Counted from the stretch's first letter, positions 1 to 8,646 are shown. The stretch: 16,545 nt of DNA from Firmicutes bacterium UBA1535 (GCA_002323775.1 DCPV01000062.1:1-16545), one strand, 5' to 3'. The notes: generated by a model not told the origin, from the letters alone. Made by a program: numbers and translations.

Positions 1-94
1 TTTGTTAGTTTTATTATACAAATGCAAGCAATTTATGTCAATTAAAATTATATTAGATTTCTATTAAAATTTAGTTTGAAATTCAAAGAGTAAT

Positions 95-108
95 TGTAAA
101 CGTTTATT
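95..108. promoter_or_regulatory. candidate catabolite-control (cre-like) site
   Basis: The sequence TGTAAACGTTTATT matches the Gram-positive cre consensus TGWAARCGYTWNCW at 13 of 14 positions, and its core TAAACGTTTA (97-106) is a perfect palindrome. It lies about 25 bp upstream of the -35 box of the chemoreceptor promoter, a location typical of CcpA activation rather than repression. LacI-family regulators other than CcpA bind similar cores. In such AT-rich DNA a chance match is possible. Confidence 0.35.
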
Positions 109-131
109 TGTATAAATATAACAACTTTATA

Positions 132-160
132 TTGACTTATTTGTCGAATTTTGGTATTAT
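132..160 (+). promoter_or_regulatory. promoter of the chemoreceptor gene
   Basis: The -35 box TTGACT (132-137) and the -10 box TATTAT (155-160) are separated by exactly 17 bp. A TGG at 152-154 gives an extended -10. Transcription would start near 167, leaving a leader of about 130 nt before the ATG at 300. The leader contains a perfect 10-bp palindrome, ACAAGCTTGT (203-212), but no riboswitch that I can recognise. Confidence 0.75.
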
Positions 161-299
161 ACATACAATAATTATTTAAAATGTATATACTGATATAGTA
201 AAACAAGCTTGTCATAATATTAACAAACTTATAAAAAATGAATAAAGGACTAACATTTCCTATTGAACTATAAAAAACGATATTAAAAGGAGAAAATTT

Positions 300-1658
300 A
301 TGTCAGCAAAAATTAGATTTGGGAGAGTATCTGTAAAAAAATTAGAGCAATATTTGGATAAGTTAGTTATGAATTGTGCAAATAGCTTGGAACAAAATAT
401 TTCAGATGATGATAAAAAGTTGTCATTTATAAAAAAGGCTATATTACGTGCGAAGTCGATGAATTGTGGCGAGCATAACGATATTACCAATCAAGTTAAT
501 GATTTGATGAAAACCATTATGGAAATGGATTTTGTTAAAAAGATGATTTTAGATGTGGAGCAGCAAAAACAAATGGTGGAATCCATTACTGCTGCCGGAG
601 AAGAAAATGCTTCTGCTATTGAGCAGGTTTCAGTTCTGGTTCAGGAATCGGCAAAATCTGCATATGATGCTGTTCAACTATCACATAATGGAAAGAATTT
701 GTCCTCATTGACACTTAACAAAATTCACGAAGCATACGATGACATTAAAGAAACTCATAATAAGATAGAGGATTTGAATAGACAGACTGCTGAAATAGAC
801 TCAATGATATCGATAATCAGTTCAATTGCAAGCCAAACTAATTTGCTTGCACTGAATGCTTCAATCGAGGCTGCGAGAGCGGGGCTTGCTGGAAAGGGCT
901 TTGATGTAGTTGCAGGAGAAATTAAAACATTAGCACAAAGCTCATCAAATTCGGTAAAATATATTGAAGACAAGCTAAATGTTATGAAGAAGGGCATTAA
1001 TGATTCATCAAATTCTGTGGCAACAATTGCTGAAAATTTCTATAATTGTCGTTCTCACGTTGATAATCTAGCGGAAAGTGTGGACAAAATTTACTGCTCG
1101 GTTGAAGAAATTAACAACAATATGCAGGAGATTATGTCTAATGTAGAAGAACAACAGTCTGCAACAGAAGAAATTTCGTCGAGTCTTTTAGTTATTAACG
1201 AAAAAACTATTGACCTTCATGAGGATTGTGTTCGTACGGGTAGAGGATTCTATGATATTTCTAAAAAGGTTAATAATCAGCGTACTCGTAATATTGATAT
1301 GATGGATAAGAGTAGTCCAAGAGATCAGATTCAATTTTGTATTGTAGATCATATGCACTGGAAATGGAGAATTTATAATCTATTATTGGGCTATGAAAAA
1401 ATTAAAGTTGAGGATGTTGGCAATCACACAACTTGCAGATTGGGTAAGTGGTTAAGCAAGAACAGTAACGACCCTAAGCTTTTGAAGTATATTAAAGACC
1501 TAGAAAAGCCACATTCACAATTGCATCGTATAGCATCTGATGGCGTTGCAGCTTACAACAGAGGAGATATACATGTTGCAGAGCAAGCCTTGGTTAAGAT
1601 GGATGTAGCTTCCACAGAGGTTATAGCGATTTTAAACAAAATGATTCTTTTATTTTAA
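300..1658 (+). CDS. soluble methyl-accepting chemotaxis protein with C-terminal CZB zinc-binding domain
   Basis: This is a 452-residue cytoplasmic chemoreceptor that would pass a signal to CheA/CheW. There is no membrane segment and no signal peptide. Residues 1-80 match nothing I recognise. Residues about 85-320 are the coiled-coil signalling domain; its conserved hairpin tip is around 170-215, with E190-AARAG and a [10 protein letters not shown] stretch. Residues 341-452 are a CZB domain, shown by H351-x2-WK, C379-RLGKW and H405-x3-H409, the His/Cys/His/His pattern that binds zinc. In characterised CZB receptors (Helicobacter TlpD, E. coli DgcZ) this domain senses zinc or oxidants, so a cytoplasmic zinc or redox input is inferred. 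The ATG follows AAGGAG (287-292) by 7 nt. The gene stands alone between its own promoter and a terminator, with no other chemotaxis gene nearby. Its partner array must be encoded elsewhere. Confidence 0.93.
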   Translation: MSAKIRFGRVSVKKLEQYLDKLVMNCANSLEQNISDDDKKLSFIKKAILRAKSMNCGEHNDITNQVNDLMKTIMEMDFVKKMILDVEQQKQMVESITAAGEENASAIEQVSVLVQESAKSAYDAVQLSHNGKNLSSLTLNKIHEAYDDIKETHNKIEDLNRQTAEIDSMISIISSIASQTNLLALNASIEAARAGLAGKGFDVVAGEIKTLAQSSSNSVKYIEDKLNVMKKGINDSSNSVATIAENFYNCRSHVDNLAESVDKIYCSVEEINNNMQEIMSNVEEQQSATEEISSSLLVINEKTIDLHEDCVRTGRGFYDISKKVNNQRTRNIDMMDKSSPRDQIQFCIVDHMHWKWRIYNLLLGYEKIKVEDVGNHTTCRLGKWLSKNSNDPKLLKYIKDLEKPHSQLHRIASDGVAAYNRGDIHVAEQALVKMDVASTEVIAILNKMILLF

Positions 1659-1709
1659 ATTGAAATTAGTCCTAAGATACCTAATATATAAATTTACGAT
1701 ACATATTAA

Positions 1710-1743
1710 AACAGCACAGGATGCTTTGATATCCTGTGCTGTT
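1710..1743. terminator. two-way intrinsic terminator
   Basis: A perfect 13-bp stem (1710-1722 with 1731-1743, core CAGCACAGGAT) closes an 8-nt loop. It sits between the convergent ends of the chemoreceptor (1658) and the alpha/beta hydrolase (1749). T-rich sequence follows on the + strand (TTCTTCATTATTTG). The region left of the stem reads as T-rich on the - strand. It probably ends both transcripts. Confidence 0.85.
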
Positions 1744-1748
1744 CTTCA

Positions 1749-2798
1749 TTATTTGTTTTTAATAAATTCTGTTACAACCTTATTGAATTCTTCCGGACAC
1801 TCTACTTGAGGACCATGCCCAGCATTTGCAAACACATATTCCTTAACATTACCACCATTTTTAGCATACTCATCAAGAACAGCTCTTGTTTGTGTTACCA
1901 TGGCATGAGGAGGAAATGCGTCATTTCCGGGCCATCCTGGTACAACTCCGATAGAGCCCAAAAATCCTATATCTAATAAGCAAGTATCAGAAACAATAGA
2001 ATCATTTGCTCCTCTTAGCCATAGTATAGGCGGCTTTTTAGCTAATTTTACAATGCCAGACAAATTAACATATTTAGGTGACATGCTATTAGCAATTCCT
2101 TTATCACCAGGAGCAACAAACGGCCATTCTGGACATTCTACAAAATTACCAGGATAGTAATCGTCTCCGCTTCCCATTTCAAACATACTTTCTAAATATA
2201 TCTTTTCCCACTCTGGATTTAATTCAAAATCCTTAGAAAAGTATAATTTCAGTACTGCCGGAGCAGCTGATGGATTTGTCGGGTCTGTGATACGAGCACT
2301 AAGAGCTGCTGCGAAATCTTTATTGACAGTTCCTGCACCTGTTCCAGAATAATATTGATTATTTGGTGTTCCGATATTATCCTTAGTTCCAGAATAACCA
2401 AATGGTGATAATGGATTTAATAAAATCAGAGAATTAACATCCTCTGCATAATCCAAAGCATATTGCATAATTACACCACCACCCATAGACCAACCAAGCA
2501 AATGAGGCTTTTGCTTCAATTCCAAAGCTTCAAAGAAGCTACGCAAGTCCTCACTCCATACTCGAACACCATCGGTTGCATCAATCGGTAAAAATTCAGT
2601 TCTGCCATAACCACGCAAATCTGGAGCAATAACGTGAAATTCTTTAGCAAGCTCCATTATATTAGGTAAGTAAAAAACATTAGAAGAAGTATTTCCATGA
2701 ACAAGTATCAAAAGTGGATTCTTGCAATCTCCCTCCTCAAAATAAGATACAGTCAAGCGATTAGTCTTAATTTCTTTTCTTTGTAATTGTGGAATCAT
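1749..2798 (-). CDS. alpha/beta-fold hydrolase
   Basis: This is a soluble serine hydrolase of the alpha/beta superfamily, 349 residues. Counting from the chosen start, the oxyanion-hole HGN is at 34-36, the nucleophile elbow is GWSMGG with Ser104, the acid is probably Asp266 (RGANDS) and the catalytic His is His328 (NAGHGPQ). A long lid-like insertion at roughly 130-250 makes it larger than the usual 260-300 residues. The substrate cannot be told. An ester, lactone or C-C bond hydrolase is possible, and the insertion recalls the large-lid group. A start three codons upstream (2807) is only one base from the AAGGA motif at 2809-2813. The ATG at 2798 lies 10 nt from it and is preferred. The gene appears monocistronic, with a promoter at 2836-2864 and the terminator at 1710-1743. 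Confidence 0.88.
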   Translation of the reverse strand: MIPQLQRKEIKTNRLTVSYFEEGDCKNPLLILVHGNTSSNVFYLPNIMELAKEFHVIAPDLRGYGRTEFLPIDATDGVRVWSEDLRSFFEALELKQKPHLLGWSMGGGVIMQYALDYAEDVNSLILLNPLSPFGYSGTKDNIGTPNNQYYSGTGAGTVNKDFAAALSARITDPTNPSAAPAVLKLYFSKDFELNPEWEKIYLESMFEMGSGDDYYPGNFVECPEWPFVAPGDKGIANSMSPKYVNLSGIVKLAKKPPILWLRGANDSIVSDTCLLDIGFLGSIGVVPGWPGNDAFPPHAMVTQTRAVLDEYAKNGGNVKEYVFANAGHGPQVECPEEFNKVVTEFIKNK

Positions 2799-2835
2799 AA
2801 TAATCATATCCTTTCATGAACTTTTATTTATTGGT

Positions 2836-2864
2836 ATTATATAGCAATATTTTTCCAGTAGCAA
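2836..2864 (-). promoter_or_regulatory. promoter of the alpha/beta hydrolase gene
   Basis: Reading the - strand, TTGCTA (2864-2859) and a perfect TATAAT (2841-2836) are separated by 17 bp. Transcription would start near 2829, about 30 nt before the chosen start codon. Confidence 0.65.
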
Positions 2865-3219
2865 TAAATTTATAATTTTAAAGTAAATTTTATAAAATTA
2901 TAAATATATCTTTTAATAATATTAATATACCCTTGTTTTTATTGTCTAATCAGCAGAAACAACTTGCTTGTTTTTCAGCATTATAAGAAAAGGTAAAGCT
3001 ATCATATGATTAATCTTAAGTGACAATATACCAATTTTTTTGTTCTAAAAAAGAAAAGCACCAAAATTTTTATATCTCAGTACATTTGTTTTCTATATTG
3101 ATAATATGGAAAGTATTTTACGCTTTTATAAATATATATTATTGTATATTTTAAGTTATTACTTGTTAATGAAGTCATATAAGCTGTCAATGCAATATTT
3201 ATTATTTTATATATTATGT
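2865..3219. other. AT-rich gap with no intact gene
   Basis: Between the hydrolase promoter and the end of the DUF6544-type gene I see no convincing coding region on either strand. A strong GC hairpin that would end transcription of the gene stopping at 3220 is also absent. The one item of note is the near-repeat at 2947-2969, described separately. The rest is A/T-rich sequence without clear signals. Confidence 0.6.
2947..2969 (-). repeat. short remnant-like copy of part of the serine hydrolase gene
   Basis: These 23 bases match 11785-11807, inside the serine hydrolase gene, with one mismatch and in the same orientation. Read on the - strand the segment encodes KQVVSAD before a TAG stop, against KQIVSAD in the intact protein. 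Just upstream, LIML mirrors GIML of the intact protein, but a loop of several codons is missing between the two. It may be the debris of a related beta-lactamase-fold gene. The match is too short to be certain. Confidence 0.35.
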
Positions 3220-4074
3220 TTATTTGATATACTTAATATCAACACTGTTTCCGTCAAAATAAACTTGTTCTCCCTCTGAATAATGCCAGATTGCTTTCAA
3301 TGATGTCGGAACTCTCAATCCATTTACTCCCTTATAATTATCGCATACGGCAGACCAAGGCACTTGTGCTGAATTTCCATTAAAATCAACAGCCATCCTA
3401 TCATTTGTAGTGAAACTTCTCATTTCTCCATTTTCAGCAAAACTAAAAATACCACTTGCAGTAATTCCATAGTAGCTAATTGTTGCTTTTGCGTGTGTGT
3501 TATCAATTTCTTCCCATTTTATATAGTCCTGCAAGGCGATATTAGGTACAATCAGACATTCTGATAACACGGTAACTAGACAGGCTTTATCCATTTCTTT
3601 ACCACGTTGATTAAATAAGGTAATCGCCTTTGCCACAACCCCTTTCATACTGCCTACACCATTTGTATAGCTATCAAATCCTTGAAATGGAATACCAAAC
3701 ATCGAGCTGTCTATAAAAGCATATCTTACAGGCTCTTTAACAAAATTAACTTGTTTGTATTCTATTTTCAATGTCGGTTTATTTATTCCTGTGCTGAAAT
3801 CCACATTCTTGTGTGTAGCTACCATATATGACATTTTAGGCGTACCAATGTATCCACAGGTTCTAAAATATTTCTGTACAGGTAATGGTAAGTTTTCGAT
3901 ATCCTTTTCTGTAAATACATCTTCATTCAACATCATAATATCAGTAGTTTTTAATACTGCTTTGTTAAACTCAGATTTAATAGGGGAATATGGTTGGACA
4001 AAGTAAATAATAACAATAACTATAATAGCTACTAGTGTTAATAACATATTTTTAAAAACCCCTTTTCTTTTCAT
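3220..4074 (-). CDS. membrane-anchored DUF6544/DUF6920-type protein
   Basis: This 284-residue protein has one N-terminal hydrophobic helix (residues about 9-26) after a basic MKRKGVFKN start. It is therefore probably anchored with the rest outside the cell; no lipobox Cys is visible. The body shows features I associate with the DUF6544/DUF6920 family: LPLPVQKYF around 62-70, a central segment with YTNGVGSMKG, then ALQDYIKWEEIDNTHAKATISYYG, and a C-terminal beta-rich part with the variable FTTNDR region. The function of this family is unknown to me. The start is supported by AGAAAGGA, 8 nt before the ATG. It lies 113 nt downstream of the alkD-like gene on the same strand and may be the last gene of the exporter operon. 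The gap contains an inverted repeat, so separate control is possible. Confidence 0.72.
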   Translation of the reverse strand: MKRKGVFKNMLLTLVAIIVIVIIYFVQPYSPIKSEFNKAVLKTTDIMMLNEDVFTEKDIENLPLPVQKYFRTCGYIGTPKMSYMVATHKNVDFSTGINKPTLKIEYKQVNFVKEPVRYAFIDSSMFGIPFQGFDSYTNGVGSMKGVVAKAITLFNQRGKEMDKACLVTVLSECLIVPNIALQDYIKWEEIDNTHAKATISYYGITASGIFSFAENGEMRSFTTNDRMAVDFNGNSAQVPWSAVCDNYKGVNGLRVPTSLKAIWHYSEGEQVYFDGNSVDIKYIK

Positions 4075-4109
4075 ACTCTTATTCCTTTCTAATTTATATA
4101 AATAATAGG

Positions 4110-4152
4110 CAGCTTTTCATATTTGTATCTATAATCAAATATGCCTTTGCTG
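4110..4152. repeat. interrupted inverted repeat between alkD-like and DUF6544-type genes
   Basis: The arms CATATTTG (4118-4125) and CAAATATG (4136-4143) pair perfectly around a 10-nt loop. CAGC (4110-4113) and GCTG (4149-4152) pair outside a 4/5-nt internal loop. There is no run of T after the stem on either strand, so it does not look like a terminator. It could be an RNA processing site or an operator for the downstream gene. Confidence 0.4.
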
Positions 4153-4187
4153 TAGAAATCTATTGCGATAATTCTCCAATAATTTTT

Positions 4188-4865
4188 CTAAAGTTTCATT
4201 TCTTTCAAAGATGTTTTATTTTCCTCTGAAACACGGAGCGATTCAAGCATTTTTTGAATCGCTTTATTATGTGTCCAGCTATCGAGGAGATTTTTTCTTA
4301 AAACAACAAAGCAGAGTTCCGGATATTTAGTCATAATTGATGCAAATGCCCAAGCTACTGCCATTTTGCAAAAATATCCTTCGTTTTTTAGTTCTAATAA
4401 CATTTGAATTGATTGATGTATATATTTATCATTAATAAAATGGCTTAATATCATTACAGCTACAATTCGTTGTACATATTCATCATCAATTTTTTTGTAA
4501 AGTTTTAAATATTCCAATACAATCTCAGGATGTTTTTTTGCGATTGTAAATTTTTGGCATAACGAATCAACGACACTCCATTCTTTTGCTAATGGAACAA
4601 ATTCATCAAAGTAGCGTAATGAAACGCTGATATCCTTTAAATTTCCTATGACGTATGTATGAAGTATCTCAAGTTCATATACTGAAAAATCATTTGTTCT
4701 TAAAAATTCAATCGCATTAATTTTACTGATTTCTTTCGCAATTTCTTTCAACCTTGGATAACTAATTCCAATGTATGGTTTTCTGTTAACAACATTATCT
4801 TTCAAGTCCTTAGGTGTTTTGTTGCTTTGCAAATACAAATTATTCAATACTAATTTAGCATCCAT
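4188..4865 (-). CDS. AlkD-like DNA alkylation repair protein
   Basis: This 225-residue, all-helical HEAT-like protein belongs to the DNA alkylation repair family (COG4912). AlkD is a glycosylase that removes N3/N7-alkylated bases without flipping them. Support comes from ISYPRLKEIAKEI near the N terminus, W96-SVVD100, VQR133, MAVAWAFA with W172, and the C-terminal NKAIQKMLESLRV. The spacing of W96/D100, R133 and W172 fits Trp109/Asp113, Arg148 and Trp187 of Bacillus cereus AlkD; this alignment is from memory of the family, not computed. The start follows AGAGGGGA by 5 nt. It lies 29 nt after the second ABC subunit, so it is very probably co-transcribed with the exporter. That arrangement suggests a shared answer to a DNA-damaging or alkylating toxin. 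The members that act on DNA cannot be told from those that do not by sequence alone. Confidence 0.88.
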   Translation of the reverse strand: MDAKLVLNNLYLQSNKTPKDLKDNVVNRKPYIGISYPRLKEIAKEISKINAIEFLRTNDFSVYELEILHTYVIGNLKDISVSLRYFDEFVPLAKEWSVVDSLCQKFTIAKKHPEIVLEYLKLYKKIDDEYVQRIVAVMILSHFINDKYIHQSIQMLLELKNEGYFCKMAVAWAFASIMTKYPELCFVVLRKNLLDSWTHNKAIQKMLESLRVSEENKTSLKEMKL

Positions 4866-4894
4866 AACTATCCCCTCTATGTCCTGTTCCTACT

Positions 4895-6796
4895 TTATTC
4901 TAATTCAAATGCTCCGGTATATAATTGATAATACTTGCCTCTTTGTGCTATCAATTCTTTGTGATTACCTCGTTCTACAATATGACCATTTTCTAATACC
5001 ATAATCACATCAGAATTTTTAACTGTAGAAAGTCTATGGGCTATTACAAACACAGTACGACCTTTCATTAAGGCATCCATTCCACGTTGTACAATTGCTT
5101 CAGTACGAGTATCAATAGAAGAAGTAGCTTCATCCAGTATCATAACCGGAGGGTCTGCAACTGCCGCACGAGCGATGGCCAGTAATTGTCTTTGTCCCTG
5201 AGAAATACTAGAGCCATTTCCTGTAAGATGAGTATCATATCCCATTGGCAAACGGGTAATAAAATCATGAGCTCCTGCCAGTTTTGCCGCTTCTATACAC
5301 TTTTCATCACTTGCTGTAAGATTGCCATATCTAATATTGTCCATAACTGTTCCTGTAAAAAGATTTGTATCCTGTAGAACAACCCCTAAAGAACGACGAA
5401 GATCTGCTTTTTTGATTTTATTAATATTAATGCCGTCATAACGGATTTTACCATCTGCAATGTCATAAAAGCGGTTAATTAAGTTTGTAATCGTAGTTTT
5501 ACCAGCACCTGTTGCACCTACGAATGCAATTTTTTGACCCGGCTCTGCAAATAGATTAATATTATGAAGTATGATTTTCTCATCTGTATATCCAAAGTCC
5601 ACATCAACCATTCTCACATCTCCTGCTAGCTTCGTATAAGCTACAGTTCCATCCTTGCGAGGATTTTTCCATGCCCATGTATTGGTACGTTCAGTATGTT
5701 CTACTAATTCACCGTTTATCTCCTCCACATTTACTAAAGTGACATATCCTTCGTCTACCTCAGGCTTTTCATCAACTAAAGTAAAAATACGAGAAGCCCC
5801 GGCAAGTCCCATGATAACAGAGTTTATCTGATGGGAAACCTGATTGATATTACCTGCAAACTGTCTAGTCATATTCAAGAAAGGAACTAGGATACTGATA
5901 CCAAATGCCATACCGGAGATACTGAAGTTTTTAACTCCTGATAACAGTAAAATACCACCTACAATAGATACAATTACGTATAAAATATTGCCTACATTAT
6001 TTAAAATAGGGCCTAATGTATTGGCATATCTGTTTGCTGTCTTTGCGTCTTCAAACAGAGCATCATTAATCTTATCAAAATCAACTTTACTCTCTGCTTC
6101 GTGGTTAAATACTTGAACAACCTTTTGACCATTCATTATTTCTTCTACATAGCCTTCTAGCTTACCAATCATTTTTTGCTGACGTATAAAATATTTGGCA
6201 GAACCGCCTCCTACTTTTTTTGTGATGTTAAACATAACAAAGATACCGACAAGAACAACTAATGTCATCCATATGCTAAAGTACATCATGATACAAAAAA
6301 CAGATACTACCATGATAGAGGAGGATAAAATCTGAGGAATACTTTGAGAAATCAATTGACGCAAAGTATCAATATCATTGGTATAATAACTCATAATATC
6401 TCCGTGGTTATTGGTATCAAAATATTTAACGGGCAGGTTCTGCATTCCATCAAACATTTTAATACGAAGCTTTTTCAATGCTCCTTGAGTCAGAACTGCC
6501 ATTGCACGGTTATATATAAATGATATACAAAGAGATACGACATAACAAGTTGCCAGTAAGCCTGCAAGTCCTAATATACGTCCGGATACTGCATTCCAAT
6601 TGCCGGTCTGGTAGCTCTTTTCTACTTCTGCAATTATATTTTGTGTGAAAATCGCTGGTAGAGTAGCTACAATTGCATTAAATATAATAGCTCCCACTAT
6701 AAAAGGAAATAAAACAGGATAAAATTCTAATAATGTTTTTAAAAGGCGTTTTAATACTCCTTTTTTATTAACCTGACTGTGATTTTTATTGTTCAT
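4895..6796 (-). CDS. heterodimeric ABC exporter subunit with the complete catalytic residues
   Basis: This half-transporter has six membrane helices (about residues 25-325) followed by an ATPase domain (about 395-633). Numbering from the chosen start, Walker A is GATGAGKTT (427-435), the Q-loop Gln is 475, the signature is ISQGQ (531-535), Walker B is MILDE with Glu556, and the H-loop is His587. The Walker B Glu and the His are intact, but the signature lacks the second Gly of LSGGQ. This is the pattern of the TM288/LmrD/BmrD type of partner. A long polar linker (about 345-395) precedes the ATPase domain. The reading frame stays open to 6856, but the ATG at 6796, 5-6 nt after AGGTGA, is the credible start. 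It overlaps the end of the upstream subunit by 11 bp, so translation is coupled. The likely role is export of drugs or lipophilic compounds. Confidence 0.92.
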   Translation of the reverse strand: MNNKNHSQVNKKGVLKRLLKTLLEFYPVLFPFIVGAIIFNAIVATLPAIFTQNIIAEVEKSYQTGNWNAVSGRILGLAGLLATCYVVSLCISFIYNRAMAVLTQGALKKLRIKMFDGMQNLPVKYFDTNNHGDIMSYYTNDIDTLRQLISQSIPQILSSSIMVVSVFCIMMYFSIWMTLVVLVGIFVMFNITKKVGGGSAKYFIRQQKMIGKLEGYVEEIMNGQKVVQVFNHEAESKVDFDKINDALFEDAKTANRYANTLGPILNNVGNILYVIVSIVGGILLLSGVKNFSISGMAFGISILVPFLNMTRQFAGNINQVSHQINSVIMGLAGASRIFTLVDEKPEVDEGYVTLVNVEEINGELVEHTERTNTWAWKNPRKDGTVAYTKLAGDVRMVDVDFGYTDEKIILHNINLFAEPGQKIAFVGATGAGKTTITNLINRFYDIADGKIRYDGININKIKKADLRRSLGVVLQDTNLFTGTVMDNIRYGNLTASDEKCIEAAKLAGAHDFITRLPMGYDTHLTGNGSSISQGQRQLLAIARAAVADPPVMILDEATSSIDTRTEAIVQRGMDALMKGRTVFVIAHRLSTVKNSDVIMVLENGHIVERGNHKELIAQRGKYYQLYTGAFELE

Positions 6797-8525
6797 CATC
6801 TTCACCTGCCTTGTTCTGTGACACGTAAACCTCTTTGTAAATCTCATTGTTAGCAAGAAGTTCTTTGTGAGTTCCTATTGCATTCACAGTACCGCCCTCC
6901 ATAACAATAATACGATCCGCATCTTCTGCAGAGGCTGTTCTTTGTGCAATAATAATCTTGGTTGTTTGAGGGATGAACTCTTTAAATGCTTTTCTTATAA
7001 GAGAATCAGTTTTTGTGTCAACTGCACTTGTGGAGTCATCTAAAATAAGTATATTAGGCTTTTTAAGCAGGGCTCTTGCGATACAGAGACGCTGTCTTTG
7101 TCCTCCTGAAACATTTGAACCACCCTGTTCAATATATGTATCATATTGCTTTGGAAAATTCATGATAAAATCATGAGCCTGAGCCAGTTTACAAGCTTCT
7201 GTCAATTCCTCGTCTGTAGCATCTTTATTACCCCAGCGAAGATTTTCTTTAATTGTTCCGGAGAATAATACGTTCTTCTGTAAAACTACAGATACCTGGT
7301 CACGAAGACTTTTCAAATTATACTCCTTAACATCTACACCGCCTACCTTAACTACACCTTCTGTTGTATCATAAAGTCGTGGAATCAGCTGGATAAGAGA
7401 TGATTTAGAAGAACCTGTTCCGCCTATAATTCCAATAGTTTCTCCTGATTTGATATGAAGGCTAATATTTTGTAATGCCATTCTTTTTGCTTGTGCAGAG
7501 TATTTAAAGCTTACATTTTCAAATTCTATAGAGCCGTCTTTTACCCTCTCTAAAGAGCCGTCTGTTAAAGAGCTTTTTTCTGTCAAAACTTCAACAATAC
7601 GGTTCGCAGACTCACTAGCAATTGTTATCATAACAAATACCATAGATAACATCATTAAGCTGCTCAATATTTGAAAGCTATATGCCAATAAACTGGAATA
7701 CTGTCCTACATCAAGGTCAAGTCCTCTTGATGTAATAATTGTGTAAGAGCCAAAAGACATAACAAAGATTGTTACTGTATAGATGCAGAATTGCATTAGA
7801 GGATTGTTAAAAGCTAAAATCTTTTCTGCCTTTGTAAAATCATTGGCAACATCTAATGCGGCAGCTTCAAACTTTTTCTTTTCATATTCTTCTCTTACAT
7901 ATGATTTTACAACTCTCATGCCTTTGACATTTTCTTGAATAGAGTTGTTTAAAGTGTCGTATTTTTTAAATACCTGTTTGAATAAGGGCATCGCTGTCTT
8001 AATAACAAGAGCTAAACCAATACCTAGAACTGGAATAACAAACAAAAATATAAATGCCATCTTTCCACCCATTACAAAAGCCATGGTAAATGAAAAAGTA
8101 AGCATTAATGGAAATCTCACCGCAGTACGAATAATCATCATATAGGCGTTTTGAACATTGGATACATCCGTTGTCAGCCTTGTTACTAAAGATGAAGTAG
8201 AAAAGTTATCTATATTTTTAAAGGAATAGGTTTGTATTTTATAAAAAATATCCTTTCTTAAATTCCTACCAAATCCAGAGGATGCCACTGCACAGGCATT
8301 TCCTGCCAGAACACCAAAGGTAAGGGAAAGAACTGCCAATACTACAAGGGTCAACCCGTACCATAAAATTACACTCAATTCACATCCTGCTTTAATTTCA
8401 TTAACTAGCATTGCAATAATAAAAGGAATGGTAACTTCTATTAAAACTTCAAATGCAATTAAAATTGGTGTCATAATTGACTCTTTTTTAAATTCTCGTA
8501 TACTCTTAGCAAGTATTTTATACAT
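6786..8525 (-). CDS. heterodimeric ABC exporter subunit with a degenerate ATP site
   Basis: This 579-residue half-transporter has six membrane helices in residues 1-310 and an ATPase domain after about 330. Walker A is GGTGSSKSS (368-376), with Ser373 in place of the usual Gly before Lys374. The Q-loop Gln is 416 and the signature is VSGGQ (472-476). Walker B is ILILDD with Asp497 instead of the catalytic Glu, and the H-loop position holds Gln528. Asp-for-Glu and Gln-for-His are the marks of the TM287/LmrC/BmrC subunit. With the signature of the partner it forms the non-hydrolysing site, while its own intact signature completes the active site of the partner. AAGGAG precedes the ATG by 11 nt, which is slightly long. 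It is the first gene of the operon. Confidence 0.93.
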   Translation of the reverse strand: MYKILAKSIREFKKESIMTPILIAFEVLIEVTIPFIIAMLVNEIKAGCELSVILWYGLTLVVLAVLSLTFGVLAGNACAVASSGFGRNLRKDIFYKIQTYSFKNIDNFSTSSLVTRLTTDVSNVQNAYMMIIRTAVRFPLMLTFSFTMAFVMGGKMAFIFLFVIPVLGIGLALVIKTAMPLFKQVFKKYDTLNNSIQENVKGMRVVKSYVREEYEKKKFEAAALDVANDFTKAEKILAFNNPLMQFCIYTVTIFVMSFGSYTIITSRGLDLDVGQYSSLLAYSFQILSSLMMLSMVFVMITIASESANRIVEVLTEKSSLTDGSLERVKDGSIEFENVSFKYSAQAKRMALQNISLHIKSGETIGIIGGTGSSKSSLIQLIPRLYDTTEGVVKVGGVDVKEYNLKSLRDQVSVVLQKNVLFSGTIKENLRWGNKDATDEELTEACKLAQAHDFIMNFPKQYDTYIEQGGSNVSGGQRQRLCIARALLKKPNILILDDSTSAVDTKTDSLIRKAFKEFIPQTTKIIIAQRTASAEDADRIIVMEGGTVNAIGTHKELLANNEIYKEVYVSQNKAGEDDEQ

Positions 8526-8566
8526 TGATATGTCATCTCCTTTATATGTTTATAGTGTCGAATTGT

Positions 8567-8637
8567 AAAAAAAGTAAAGAGAGCTGAAAAATGCGCAGGC
8601 AGATTGTAAAAATCCGTAATTACACAAAAAACAGCTC
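8567..8637 (-). terminator. terminator-like hairpin in the ABC exporter leader (possible attenuator)
   Basis: On the - strand, GAGCTG (8637-8632) can pair with CAGCTC (8586-8581) across a 45-nt loop. It is followed at once by TCTTTACTTTTTTT (8580-8567). Inside the loop, TGTAA and TTACA (8620-8624 with 8605-8609) form a smaller hairpin. It lies between the candidate promoter and the first start codon, where a conditional terminator would act. The stem is only 6 bp and the loop is long, so stability is doubtful. I see no leader peptide with a good start. Confidence 0.35.
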
Positions 8638-8646
8638 GATATGATG

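Noticed and set aside
6797..6856. Upstream start for the second ABC subunit
   Set aside because: It would give a 71-bp overlap with the first subunit and has no ribosome site, whereas AGGTGA sits just before the ATG at 6796.
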